From Streptomyces sp. GKU 895 (lineage in GTDB: Bacteria; Actinomycetota; Actinomycetes; Streptomycetales; Streptomycetaceae), in assembly GCA_002027195.1 (NCBI GenBank), contig MWJO01000014.1, forward strand, positions 1 to 64,000: 64,000 nucleotides of DNA, read 5' to 3'. This document shows positions 1 to 8,409 of this stretch, piece after piece. The stretch's first letter is position 1. Each line of letters opens with the position of its first letter. The position numbers and the translations under genes were made by a program. Under the pieces are notes generated by a model. The model saw only the letters and a program-made list of their open reading frames with translations, was not told where the DNA came from and searched no databases.

Positions 1-573
1 TTCTGTGCGCCCACGGCGACGGGCCCCGGGGGGCGTGGCGGGGGAGAGGCGGGCGGTCAGGGGCCAGACCGCCGCCGCCGTGAGGGCGATCGCCGCCAGT
101 GGCTGGCCGTGGCCCGGGCCGAGGTGCGGGACCGTCAGATAGACGGCGCCGGCGAGCGCGGAGACGCCGAGCAGGCCGAGCGTCGTGGTGCGGTGGGGGT
201 CGGGCTGGGCGGCGATGCCGGTGGCGGCCACCGCCGTCGCCGTACCCGAGCCGAAGCCGCCGATGAGCACGCCCGCGATGACGGCCCCCACGGTGTGGGT
301 GAGCGCGGCGCCGCCGTAGCCGAGGACGGCGAGGACGAGGCCGGTGCGGGCGAGGAGACGGGGGCCGAACCGGTCGACGCGGGAGGCGAGCAGGAAGCCC
401 GCCGAGGCCGAACTCAGCAGCAGCGCGCTGCCTACGGCGCCCGCCTGGGTGGCGGAGAGCGGAAGCCCCGAGTCGAGCCTGCCGACGGTGGTCGGGAGGA
501 GGTACGGGGCGAGGTACCCGGCCGTGAAAAGGGCGACGAGGGGCCAGGGCAGGGTGGAGCGGGGGGCGGACAC
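1..573 (-). CDS. MFS transporter, 3' end cut off by window edge
   Basis: This is the N-terminal 191 codons of a major facilitator superfamily membrane protein; the rest lies beyond the window start. Translation from GTG at 573 begins VSAPRSTLPWPLVALFTAGY and continues with alternating hydrophobic stretches. These include an LLSSASAGFLLASRVDRFGPR segment, which is the usual TM2-loop-TM3 signature region with an acidic/Arg loop, and a Gly-rich TM (IAGVLIGGFGSGTATAVAA). GTG was chosen because no in-frame ATG exists nearby; the ATG at about 590 is in another frame. No strong Shine-Dalgarno is visible. An AT-rich stretch on the minus strand at about 654-665 may hold its promoter. Substrate cannot be inferred. 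Confidence 0.75.
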   Translation of the reverse strand, partial: MSAPRSTLPWPLVALFTAGYLAPYLLPTTVGRLDSGLPLSATQAGAVGSALLLSSASAGFLLASRVDRFGPRLLARTGLVLAVLGYGGAALTHTVGAVIAGVLIGGFGSGTATAVAATGIAAQPDPHRTTTLGLLGVSALAGAVYLTVPHLGPGHGQPLAAIALTAAAVWPLTARLSPATPPGARRRGRTE

Positions 574-770
574 GGGCGTTCCCAGGGCATGCGAAAGAAG
601 CGGCTCAGAAAAGGGGGTTGGGCGACGACGTCGACGGACAGGAACGCGCGGGCAATTTGTATCAAGCACGCGGTTCGAGAAGAAGAGTGGGGGGTGTGAT
701 GTGGGGCAGCTTCGTGTTTGGGGTGGGGAAGGGCGGGTAGAAGTGGCGCCCGTGGCCGGTGGTCGGCGCC

Positions 771-1555
771 TTAACGCCAGTGGACCGTCGCGCTGCCCGC
801 CGCCGGTACCGTCGCCTCGATCTTGCTCCTGATCTCCCGCATCACCGCCACGATCCGCCCCTCGTGCTCCGGCGTCAGCCGGGCCACCGGCACCGAGCAG
901 CTGATGGCGTCCTGGGCGGGGGAGTCGTAGCGCAGGGCGAAGCCGAAGCCGACGATGCCGGGGACGCCTTCCTCGCGGTCGACCGAGTAGCCGCGGGCCC
1001 GGGTCTCGGCGAGGTCCGCCATGAGGGCCTCGCGGGTCGTGCGGGTGCGGGACGTGAGCGCCTCGTACGGGCCCTCGGGCAGGTCCGCGTCGGGGTGTTC
1101 GGCGAGCAGGGCCTTACCCAGGGCGCCGCGTGGGCGGGGAGGCGGCGGCCGACGCGGCTGATCGTGCGCAGGTATTCGTGGGACTCGCGGGTCGCCAGAT
1201 AGGCCACGTCCCGGCCGTCGAGCCGGCCCATGTGGATGGTCTCGCCCAGCGCGTCGGACGCCTCGTCGAGATACGGCCGTACGACCCGGACGCGCGGGTC
1301 GGAGTCGAGGTAGCTGGTGCCGGTCAGCAGGGCGTGGATGCCGATGCCGTAGAGGGAGCCGGTGATGTCGGTGCGGACCCAGCCGCGCGAGATCAGGGTC
1401 TGCAGGAGGGCGTACATCGAGCTGCGGGGGACCTGGAGCTCGTCGGCCAGCTCCTGGAGGCGCGCCGGGCGGTCCCCGCGGGCCGCGAGCAGTTCCAGCA
1501 GCTCGACCGTCCGCGCCGCCGACTTCACCTCGCGGACGCCCGCTGTCTCTGACAT
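771..1555 (-). pseudogene. IclR family transcriptional regulator, frameshifted
   Basis: Residues 1-65 from ATG at 1555 form an IclR winged helix-turn-helix (RTVELLELLAARGDRPARLQ... then VPRSSMYALLQTLISRGWV). The effector-binding domain follows. The frame breaks at 1121-1131: the upstream frame reads through RLPAHAAPW into nonsense, while the next frame supplies the expected ALGKALLAEHP continuation and ends at 771 (IEATVPAAGSATVHWR). Restoring one missing G/C in the GGCGCC stretch gives a normal IclR protein of about 260 residues. It is divergent from the glucarate dehydratase gene and is probably its local repressor (inference). Whether the break is a real mutation or a sequencing error cannot be told from this text. 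Confidence 0.8.
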
Positions 1556-1586
1556 GTGCCGATCGTAATCCGACGGGGAGGCGTCA

Positions 1587-1647
1587 TTGACGGCTGTTGT
1601 CCGCGTATCTAGCCTCCATCTCTATGTGTGGATATCATCTACATAGG
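1587..1647 (+). promoter_or_regulatory. Promoter and candidate IclR operator for the glucarate dehydratase gene
   Basis: TTGACG (1587-1592) and TAGCCT (1610-1615) are separated by 17 bases, a good sigma-70 type match. Just downstream, 1622-1647 is an imperfect palindrome with outer arms CTATGT and ACATAG around a GATATC core. It would cover the transcription start, as expected for a repressor site. Assignment to the neighbouring IclR protein is inference from position. Confidence 0.5.
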
Positions 1648-1668
1648 GAGATGGAGAGGGGTCGCTCT

Positions 1669-2958
1669 GTGCGTCTCACGATCGCCGACGTACGGCTGAC
1701 GCCGATCCTCGTCGCCGACCCGCCGCTGCTCAACACGCAGGGCGTGCACCAGCCCTACACACCCCGGCTGATCGTCGAGGTCGAGACGGCCGACGGGGTG
1801 GTGGGGTTCGGGGAGACCTACGGCGACACCAAGTACCTGGAACTGGCGCGGCCGTTCGCGACCAAGCTGATCGGGCGTCAGGTGACCGACCTGAACGGCC
1901 TGTTCGCGGTCGCCGACGAGGTGGCCGTGGCCGAGGCGCGGGTCTCCGGGCAGGTCGACGTGGGTGGGCTGCGCGGTGTGCAGACCGCCGACAAGCTGCG
2001 GCTGTCCGTGGTCTCCGGGTTCGAGGTCGCCTGTCTCGACGCGCTCGGCAAGGCGCTGGGGCTGCCCGTGCACGCGCTGCTCGGGGGCAAGGTGCGGGAC
2101 GCCGTCGAGTACAGCGCCTACCTGTTCTACAAGTGGGCCGACCACCCGGCGGGCGTCGCCGCGGAGAAGGACGACTGGGGGGCCGCCCTCGATCCGGCCG
2201 GGGTCGTGGCGCAGGCCCGGGTCTTCAAGGAGCGGTACGGGTTCACGTCGTTCAAGCTCAAGGGCGGGGTGTTCCCGCCGGACGAGGAGATCGCCGCGGT
2301 GCGGGCGCTCGCCGAGGCGTTTCCCGGACATCCGCTGCGGCTCGACCCCAACGGCGCCTGGTCCGTGGCGACTTCGCTGCGGGTGGCGGAAGAGCTCGGG
2401 GACGTTCTGGAGTATCTGGAGGATCCCGCGCTCGGTACGGACGCCATGGCGGAGGTGGCCGCCGGGACCGGGGTGCCGCTCGCCACGAACATGTGCGTGA
2501 CGACGTTCGCGGAGATCGCGGAGGCGTTCGGGAAGGGGGCCGTGCAGGTGGTGCTGTCCGATCACCACTACTGGGGCGGCCTCCGGAACACACAGCAACT
2601 CGCCGCGATCTGCCGGACCTTCGGGGTGGGGGTGTCCATGCACTCCAACACCCATCTGGGGATCTCACTGGCCGCGATGACGCACGTGGCGGCCACCGTG
2701 CCCGGCCTTCACCACGCATGCGACTCGCACTACCCGTGGCAGACGGAGGACGTGCTGACCGAGCGGCTGGTGTTCGAGGACGGGAAGGTGGCCGTGTCCG
2801 ACGCGCCGGGACTGGGCGTCGAGGTCGACCGGGAGCGGCTGCGGGCGCTGCACCGGCGGTGGGCCGACGACGACGGGGCACTGCGGGAGCGGGACGACGC
2901 GGCGGCGATGCGGGTCGCGGAGCCGGGGTGGGTGACGCCGGGGGTGCCGCGCTGGTAG
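1669..2958 (+). CDS. gudD: Glucarate dehydratase-like enolase superfamily enzyme
   Basis: Predicted to dehydrate D-glucarate to 5-keto-4-deoxyglucarate in sugar-acid catabolism. From GTG 1669 (SD GGAGAGGGG seven bases upstream) the protein has 429 residues, near the usual 440-450. All superfamily catalytic landmarks are visible: the KxK pair K196/K198 (FKLKGG), metal ligands D226 (RLDPNGAW), E251 (YLEDPA) and N274 (ATNMC), then D298 (LSDHHYWGG) and H325 (MHSNTHLG) forming the His-Asp dyad typical of glucarate dehydratases. An in-frame ATG at 1651 is too close to its SD. The gene is divergent from the IclR-type regulator and is followed by a sugar kinase gene after 95 bases. Confidence 0.87.
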   Translation: MRLTIADVRLTPILVADPPLLNTQGVHQPYTPRLIVEVETADGVVGFGETYGDTKYLELARPFATKLIGRQVTDLNGLFAVADEVAVAEARVSGQVDVGGLRGVQTADKLRLSVVSGFEVACLDALGKALGLPVHALLGGKVRDAVEYSAYLFYKWADHPAGVAAEKDDWGAALDPAGVVAQARVFKERYGFTSFKLKGGVFPPDEEIAAVRALAEAFPGHPLRLDPNGAWSVATSLRVAEELGDVLEYLEDPALGTDAMAEVAAGTGVPLATNMCVTTFAEIAEAFGKGAVQVVLSDHHYWGGLRNTQQLAAICRTFGVGVSMHSNTHLGISLAAMTHVAATVPGLHHACDSHYPWQTEDVLTERLVFEDGKVAVSDAPGLGVEVDRERLRALHRRWADDDGALRERDDAAAMRVAEPGWVTPGVPRW

Positions 2959-2985
2959 GGCGGGGCCGAAGGGTACGGGCCGGTG

Positions 2986-3015
2986 TTGACACCCCTGTTG
3001 TCAGTGGTGTGGTGC
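2986..3015 (+). promoter_or_regulatory. Candidate promoter/operator upstream of the PfkB kinase gene
   Basis: TTGACA at 2986-2991 is a consensus -35. TGACA (2987-2991) and TGTCA (2999-3003) form an inverted repeat that overlaps it, suggesting a repressor site. No clear -10 hexamer is visible at the ideal distance. The regulator is unknown. Confidence 0.3.
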
Positions 3016-3053
3016 AGACTGGCTGAATCCGTACCACTCGCAGGGAGCGCCCC

Positions 3054-4196
3054 GTGATCGCGTCCAGCGCATCCGTCGGAAAGGGACCGTCGCACCTCGG
3101 AGCGGCCGAGCCGGGTCAGGCCCAGGTCGACCCGCTCGCCGCGCTGCGCACCCCCGACGACCCCCCTTGGGACGTCTATCTCACCGGCACCGTCTTCCTC
3201 GACATCATCTTCACCGGGCTCGACTCCGCACCCGTGCGCGGGACCGAGTCCTGGGCGCGCGGGATGGGGTCGAGCCCCGGCGGTGTCGCCAACATGGCCA
3301 CCGCGCTCGCCCGGCTGGGGCTCAGGACGTCCCTCGCCGCCGCCTTCGGCTCCGACCACTACGGCGAGTACTGCTGGGACGCCCTGGCCCAGGGCGAGGG
3401 CATCGACCTCTCACCGTCGCGCACGGTCGCGGGCTGGCACTCGCCCGTCACCGTCTCCATGGCGTACGAGGGCGAGCGGACGATGGTCTCCCACGGCCAC
3501 GAACCGCCCCCGGAGGAGCCCGCGCCCGACTGCCCGCCCCGCGCGCGTGCCGCCGTCGCCTCCCTCGTGCCGGGCAAGCGCGCCCCCTGGATCGCGCAGG
3601 CCGCGAGCAAGGGCACCCGCGTCTTCGCCGACGTCGGCTGGGACGACACCGGCGCCTGGGACCTGGCGGGCCTCGCCGACCTCGAACACTGCGAGGCCTT
3701 CCTGCCCAACGCCGAGGAGGCCATGCGGTACACCCGCACCTCCTGCCCGCGCGAGGCGGCCCACGCCCTCCTCGACCATGTGCCGCTCGCCGTGGTCACC
3801 CTCGGCGCGGAGGGCGCCTACGCGGTCGACCGGCGCACCGGGGAGTCCGCCGAGGTGCCCGCCATCGCCGTGGAGGCCCTCGACCCCACCGGCGCCGGTG
3901 ACGTCTTCGTCGCCGGGTTCGTCACCGGCACGCTGGCGGGCTGGCCCCTCGCCGACCGGCTCGCCTTCGCCGGGCTGACGGCCGCGCTCTCCGTCCAGGA
4001 GTTCGGCGGCTCCCTGTCGGCACCGGGCTGGTCGGAGATCGGCGCATGGTGGCGCAAGGTCCAGTCACTGCCGGGCCAGGACCCCGCGGCCCTGCGGCGG
4101 TACGGCTTCCTGGCGGAACTCGTACCGACGGAACAGGCCCGCCCGTGGCCGCTGAGACGAGCGGTACCGACGATCGGGTTCCGGCGGTCGGCGTAA
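3054..4196 (+). CDS. PfkB family carbohydrate kinase
   Basis: Cytosolic ribokinase-fold kinase expected to phosphorylate a sugar or sugar acid with ATP. From GTG 3054 (SD AGGGAG, 8 bases) it is 380 residues, somewhat longer than the typical 300-330 because of a 40-residue N-terminal extension. The N-terminal PfkB signature is GGVANMATALARLG, and the C-terminal signature DPTGAGDVFVAGF holds the catalytic Asp and anion hole. It lies just after the glucarate dehydratase gene but behind its own promoter-like element, so co-transcription is not assured. The substrate could be 2-keto-3-deoxygluconate, ribose or a nucleoside; the sequence alone does not decide. Confidence 0.85.
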   Translation: MIASSASVGKGPSHLGAAEPGQAQVDPLAALRTPDDPPWDVYLTGTVFLDIIFTGLDSAPVRGTESWARGMGSSPGGVANMATALARLGLRTSLAAAFGSDHYGEYCWDALAQGEGIDLSPSRTVAGWHSPVTVSMAYEGERTMVSHGHEPPPEEPAPDCPPRARAAVASLVPGKRAPWIAQAASKGTRVFADVGWDDTGAWDLAGLADLEHCEAFLPNAEEAMRYTRTSCPREAAHALLDHVPLAVVTLGAEGAYAVDRRTGESAEVPAIAVEALDPTGAGDVFVAGFVTGTLAGWPLADRLAFAGLTAALSVQEFGGSLSAPGWSEIGAWWRKVQSLPGQDPAALRRYGFLAELVPTEQARPWPLRRAVPTIGFRRSA

Positions 4197-4203
4197 GAGG
4201 GGC

Positions 4204-5022
4204 TCAGGCCGAGGCGCGGCCCAGAACATCCGTGACCTGGGTGCTTACCGCCTCCCGTGCCGCTCGGGGCAGGGTGCCGAGCGAGGTGCTGGACAGGGTG
4301 TCGAGGGCTCGGTCGGGGTCCCGGTCGTAGGGGATCGCCGCGGTCAGCACGTCGTAGCCGTCCCGTACCGCCACCCGCAGCAGCGGCCTGGACTCGCCGG
4401 CGGGTGTCACGGCCGCCGCGATCACCAGCGGGGGCTCGCCGGTCTCCGGGAGCTTGCGGTAGGTGCTGGCCAGCGGAGTGCGCCAGCGCAGGCTCAGCAG
4501 GAGGGGGCGCTTCGCCGTGAGTTCGGTGAGGTCGGTCTCGAAGGTGCCCTCCGTGTCCAGGGCCGTGGCGCGGGCGTCCAGCACCAGGGCGGCGGGCAGG
4601 AGACAGCGCAGGGTGCTGCCGACGATGTTGCCGCCGACCGTCGCGGTACGGCGTACCGCCCCGGTGCCCACCCGCGAGGCCGCCTGGTGCAGCACCTCCG
4701 GCACCCGCTCGTCGACCCGGTGGAGCAGCACCGCCGCCCCCAGCTCCCCGGCGCCGAGCACATTGGCCTCTGGCACCTCGCGCAGACTCATCGCCTGCCG
4801 GGGGAAGCCGTCCCGCTGCCAGACGGCCCACTGGAGGGTGGCGCCGCCGACGGGTATCGCTCCCTCGGACAGGCACTGGCGTGCCTCGGACACGGACGTG
4901 GGCAGACGCAAGAGCACGGCCGACCTGCTTTCCCCGGACTGGCGCGACGAGAACCCGGTGCGCGCGTAGCGGTGTCGGCGCGCATTCTCCCCACGCGCGC
5001 GGGGGGCGTATGCAGGGCTCAT
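4204..5022 (-). CDS. FAD-binding subunit-like protein (molybdopterin dehydrogenase FAD domain)
   Basis: Resembles the FAD-binding middle subunit (CoxM/PF00941 type) of molybdenum hydroxylases. The N-terminal half has the LPTSVSEARQCLSEGAIPVGG segment, where the family has its GGT dinucleotide-binding loop (here GGA). The TGAVRRTATVGGNIVGS motif is the usual second FAD-contact loop, and a CO_deh_flav_C-like C-terminal part follows. No partner large or iron-sulfur subunit lies next to it, so it may act alone or with a distant partner. Start ATG 5022 is chosen; GTG 5055 would add 11 residues. Neither has a clear SD. It is divergent from phoH and ends 8 bases after the converging kinase gene. Confidence 0.7.
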   Translation of the reverse strand: MSPAYAPRARGENARRHRYARTGFSSRQSGESRSAVLLRLPTSVSEARQCLSEGAIPVGGATLQWAVWQRDGFPRQAMSLREVPEANVLGAGELGAAVLLHRVDERVPEVLHQAASRVGTGAVRRTATVGGNIVGSTLRCLLPAALVLDARATALDTEGTFETDLTELTAKRPLLLSLRWRTPLASTYRKLPETGEPPLVIAAAVTPAGESRPLLRVAVRDGYDVLTAAIPYDRDPDRALDTLSSTSLGTLPRAAREAVSTQVTDVLGRASA

Positions 5023-5175
5023 GGCGGCACTGAGGGCGCCCGTACCCGCGGTCACCGCGGGCGGAAAAGCCCTTCGGCGTTGTCAGTCCCCCGGCGTACC
5101 CTGGAAATCGCCAGGCCGCCCATGTGGCGGGCGAGTCGTTTCGAGGAGGACGAGCAAGGCCTACAGAGCCGGCCC

Positions 5176-6255
5176 ATGACTCAGACACCCACAGATCGCA
5201 CCCCCGCGCAGGGACAGGCGAGAGCACAGTTCACCGTCCCCGCCCAGCACCCCATGGTGACCGTGCTGGGGTCCGGCGACTCCCTGCTGCGCGTGATCGA
5301 GAAGGCCTTCCCGGCGGCCGACATCCATGTCCGGGGCAATGAGATCAGCGCGGTCGGCGACGCCGCCGAAGTGGCCATCGTCCAGCGCCTGTTCGACGAG
5401 ATGATGCTGGTGCTCCGCACCGGACAGCCGATGACGGAGGACGCAGTGGAACGCTCCATCGCGATGCTCAGAGCGAGCGAGAACGGCACCAACGACGGCC
5501 AGGAGACCCCGGCCGAGGTGCTCACCCAGAACATCCTCTCCTCGCGCGGCCGGACGATCCGCCCCAAGACCCTGAACCAGAAGCGGTACGTCGACGCGAT
5601 CGACAAGCACACCATCGTCTTCGGCATCGGGCCCGCCGGTACCGGCAAGACCTATCTGGCCATGGCCAAGGCGGTGCAGGCCCTGCAGTCCAAGCAGGTC
5701 AACCGCATCATCCTGACCCGTCCCGCGGTGGAGGCCGGTGAGCGCCTCGGCTTCCTGCCGGGCACGCTCTACGAGAAGATCGACCCCTACCTCCGCCCGC
5801 TGTACGACGCGCTGCACGACATGCTCGACCCCGACTCCATCCCGCGCCTGATGGCCGCGGGCACGATCGAGGTCGCCCCGCTGGCGTACATGCGCGGCCG
5901 TACGCTCAACGACGCCTTCATCATCCTCGACGAGGCCCAGAACACCTCCCCCGAGCAGATGAAGATGTTCCTCACCCGCCTCGGCTTCGACTCGAAGATC
6001 GTGATCACGGGTGACGTGACCCAGGTCGACCTGCCCAACGGCACCAAGTCGGGTCTGCGTCAGGTCCAGGACATCCTCGAAGGCCTCGACGACGTCCATT
6101 TCTCCCGCCTGTCGTCGCAGGACGTCGTACGGCACAAGCTCGTCGGCCGTATCGTCGACGCGTACGAGAAGTACGACAGCACGCACGGCACCGAGAACGG
6201 CACGCACAAGGACACCAAGGGCGGCCGGGGCAGGGCCGGGCACAAGGGGAAGTAG
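5176..6255 (+). CDS. phoH: PhoH-like ATPase
   Basis: Cytosolic P-loop ATPase of the PhoH family, thought to act in RNA metabolism and usually encoded next to ybeY. 359 residues, the normal bacterial length. An N-terminal KH-like region (residues about 25-90) is followed by the PhoH domain with Walker A GPAGTGKT at 152-159, the [17 protein letters not shown] motif, Walker [10 protein letters not shown] and the sensor-like [11 protein letters not shown]. The C-terminal tail is charged and Gly/Lys-rich. The GAGGAGG sequence lies 26 bases upstream of ATG 5176, with no in-frame start between them, so initiation is unusual or the start is leaderless. It is the first gene of phoH-ybeY-corC-MmcQ. Confidence 0.93.
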   Translation: MTQTPTDRTPAQGQARAQFTVPAQHPMVTVLGSGDSLLRVIEKAFPAADIHVRGNEISAVGDAAEVAIVQRLFDEMMLVLRTGQPMTEDAVERSIAMLRASENGTNDGQETPAEVLTQNILSSRGRTIRPKTLNQKRYVDAIDKHTIVFGIGPAGTGKTYLAMAKAVQALQSKQVNRIILTRPAVEAGERLGFLPGTLYEKIDPYLRPLYDALHDMLDPDSIPRLMAAGTIEVAPLAYMRGRTLNDAFIILDEAQNTSPEQMKMFLTRLGFDSKIVITGDVTQVDLPNGTKSGLRQVQDILEGLDDVHFSRLSSQDVVRHKLVGRIVDAYEKYDSTHGTENGTHKDTKGGRGRAGHKGK

Positions 6256-6268
6256 ACACCGCAGCACC

Positions 6269-6766
6269 ATGTCGATCGACGTCAACAACGAGTCCGGAAC
6301 CGAGGTCGACGAGCAGGCGATCCTCGACATCGCCCGCTACGCACTCGCGCGGATGCGCATCCACCCGCTCTCCGAGCTCTCGGTGATCGTCGTGGACGCC
6401 GACGCCATGGAGCAGCTGCACATCCAGTGGATGGACCTGCCCGGGCCGACCGATGTCATGTCCTTCCCGATGGACGAGCTGCGGCCGCCCGGCAAGGACG
6501 ACGAGGAGCCCCCGCAGGGGCTGCTCGGCGACATCGTGCTCTGTCCCGAAGTGGCCAAGAAGCAGGGGGAGGACGCGCCCACGCAGCACTCCATGGACGA
6601 GGAGCTCCAGCTCCTGACCGTCCATGGCGTGCTGCACCTGCTCGGCTACGACCACGAGGAACCGGACGAGAAGGCCGAGATGTTCGGCCTCCAGGCCGCC
6701 ATCGTCGATGGCTGGCGCGCGGAGAAGGGGCTGACCGGTCCGTCGCCGGCCCCGACCGTGTCATGA
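6269..6766 (+). CDS. ybeY: Endoribonuclease YbeY, rRNA maturation factor
   Basis: Single-strand-specific zinc endoribonuclease involved in 16S rRNA 3'-end maturation and ribosome quality control. 165 residues, a normal length. The zinc site [11 protein letters not shown] is intact with H119, H123 and H129, and the [10 protein letters not shown] segment typical of the family precedes it. It starts 13 bases after phoH. Its stop overlaps the ATG of the CorC-like gene (ATGA at 6763-6766), so translation is probably coupled. Confidence 0.95.
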   Translation: MSIDVNNESGTEVDEQAILDIARYALARMRIHPLSELSVIVVDADAMEQLHIQWMDLPGPTDVMSFPMDELRPPGKDDEEPPQGLLGDIVLCPEVAKKQGEDAPTQHSMDEELQLLTVHGVLHLLGYDHEEPDEKAEMFGLQAAIVDGWRAEKGLTGPSPAPTVS

Positions 6767-8053
6767 GCCTTCCCCTCGTCTCCGGCGCGATCGCCCTGGT
6801 CGTCGTCGCCTGGCTCGCCGCCTGCGCGGAGGCGGGCCTCGCACGCGTCTCCAGCTTCCGTGCCGAGGAGGCCGTCCGCGTCGGCCGGCGCGGCAGCGCC
6901 AAGCTCGCGCAGGTCGCCGCCGACCCGACGCGCTATCTCAACGTGGCGCTGCTGGTCCGCGTCGCCTGCGAGATGGCCGCGGCGGCGATGGTCACGTACG
7001 CCTGCCTGAAGGAGTTCGCCGGCACCACCCAGGCCCTGCTCGTCGCGATCGGCGTCATGGTCCTGGTGTCGTACGTCGCCGTCGGCGTCTCCCCGCGCAC
7101 CATCGGCCGCCAGCACCCGCTGAACACCGCGACGGCGGCGGCGTACGTCCTGCTGCCGCTCGCGCGGATCATGGGCCCGATCCCGAACCTGCTGATCCTC
7201 ATCGGCAACGCGCCTCACCCCCGGCAAGGGCTTCCGCCGCGGCCCCTTCGCCTCCGAGGCGGAGCTGCGCGCGCTCGTCGACCTCGCCGAGAAGGAGTCG
7301 CTGATCGAGGACGACGAGCGCCGCATGGTGCATTCCGTCTTCGAGCTCGGCGACACCCTCGTGCGCGAGGTGATGGTGCCGCGCACCGACCTCGTCGTCA
7401 TCGAGCGCTACAAGACGATCCGTCAGGCCCTCACCCTCGCCCTGCGCTCCGGTTTCTCCCGCATACCGGTGACCGGGGAGAGCGAGGACGACATCGTCGG
7501 CATCGTGTATCTGAAGGACCTGGTCCGCAAGACGCACATCAGCCGGGACGCGGAGAGCGAGCTGGTCTCCACGGCCATGCGGCCCGCCGCGTTCGTGCCC
7601 GACACCAAGAACGCCGGCGACCTGCTGCGCGAGATGCAGCGCGACCGCAATCACGTCGCCGTCGTCATCGACGAGTACGGCGGCACCGCCGGGATCGTGA
7701 CCATCGAGGACATCCTGGAAGAGATCGTCGGCGAGATCACCGACGAGTACGACCGCGAGCTGCCGCCGGTCAAGGAGCTGGGCGACGACCGCTACCGGGT
7801 CACCGCCCGCCTCGACATCACCGACCTGGGCGAGCTGTACGGCCTCGACGAGTACGACGACGAGGACGTGGAGACCGTCGGCGGACTCCTCGCGAAGGCG
7901 CTGGGGCGCGTGCCCATCGCCGGCGCCTCTGCCGTCGTGGACCTGCCCGACGAGCGGGCGCTGCGGCTGACCGCGGAGGCCGCGGCCGGCCGGCGGAACA
8001 AGATCGTGACCGTGCTGGTGGAGCCCGTAGAGGTGCCCGAGGAGGACGAGTGA
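6763..8053 (+). pseudogene. CorC/HlyC-type CBS-domain membrane protein, frameshifted
   Basis: Membrane protein of the DUF21-CBS pair-CorC_HlyC family, linked to magnesium/cobalt efflux. Residues 1-150 give an N-terminal DUF21 domain with three or four hydrophobic segments. The CBS pair follows ([13 protein letters not shown], and [20 protein letters not shown]), then [20 protein letters not shown] and the C-terminal transporter-associated domain. The frame breaks at 7211-7215: GCGCCTCACC carries one extra C relative to the expected GCGCTCACC, after which the correct frame continues [20 protein letters not shown]. All domains on both sides look undamaged, so a sequence error is likely. It overlaps ybeY by 4 bases and MmcQ by 4. 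Confidence 0.83.
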
Positions 8054-8409
8054 CCCCGCAGGAGCTGCGCACCTTCTGCCTCTCCTTCAACGCGGCCGTG
8101 GAGGACTTCCCCTTCTCGCCGGAGATCTCCGTCTTCAAGGTGCTGGGCAAGATGTTCGCCCTGTCCTGGCTGGACAACCGCCCCCTGACGGTCAACCTCA
8201 AGTGCGACCCGGAGGACGCGGTCCGGCTGCGCGCCGACCACCCCGGCCTGATCATCCCCGGCTACCACATGAACAAGCGGCACTGGAACACCGTGACGGT
8301 CGACGGCGAGCTCCCGGACCGGCTGGTCCGGGAGCTCGTGGAGGACTCGTACGACCTGGTCGTGGCCGGCCTACCGCGCGCCGACCGCCTCCGCCTCGAC
8401 CGTCCCTGA
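8050..8409 (+). CDS. MmcQ/YjbR family DNA-binding-like protein
   Basis: Small (119-residue) cytosolic protein of the MmcQ/YjbR superfamily (double-wing fold); molecular role not established. It shows the family pattern: an N-terminal helix ([21 protein letters not shown]), the [13 protein letters not shown] strand pair, [18 protein letters not shown], and the [16 protein letters not shown] motif near the C-terminus. GTG 8050 overlaps the stop of the CorC-like gene (GTGA), marking it as the last gene of the operon. Its 3' end overlaps the converging MFS gene by 39 bases. Confidence 0.88.
   Translation: MTPQELRTFCLSFNAAVEDFPFSPEISVFKVLGKMFALSWLDNRPLTVNLKCDPEDAVRLRADHPGLIIPGYHMNKRHWNTVTVDGELPDRLVRELVEDSYDLVVAGLPRADRLRLDRP

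Noticed and set aside
1639-2655. Minus-strand frame opposite the glucarate dehydratase gene
   Set aside because: Rich in His/Gly/Arg/Asp, no domain; the plus-strand enzyme has all catalytic residues.
2986-3020. DasR-like site before the PfkB kinase gene
   Set aside because: AGTGGTGTGGTGCAGACT resembles a DasR site only loosely; the two halves do not form the expected dyad.
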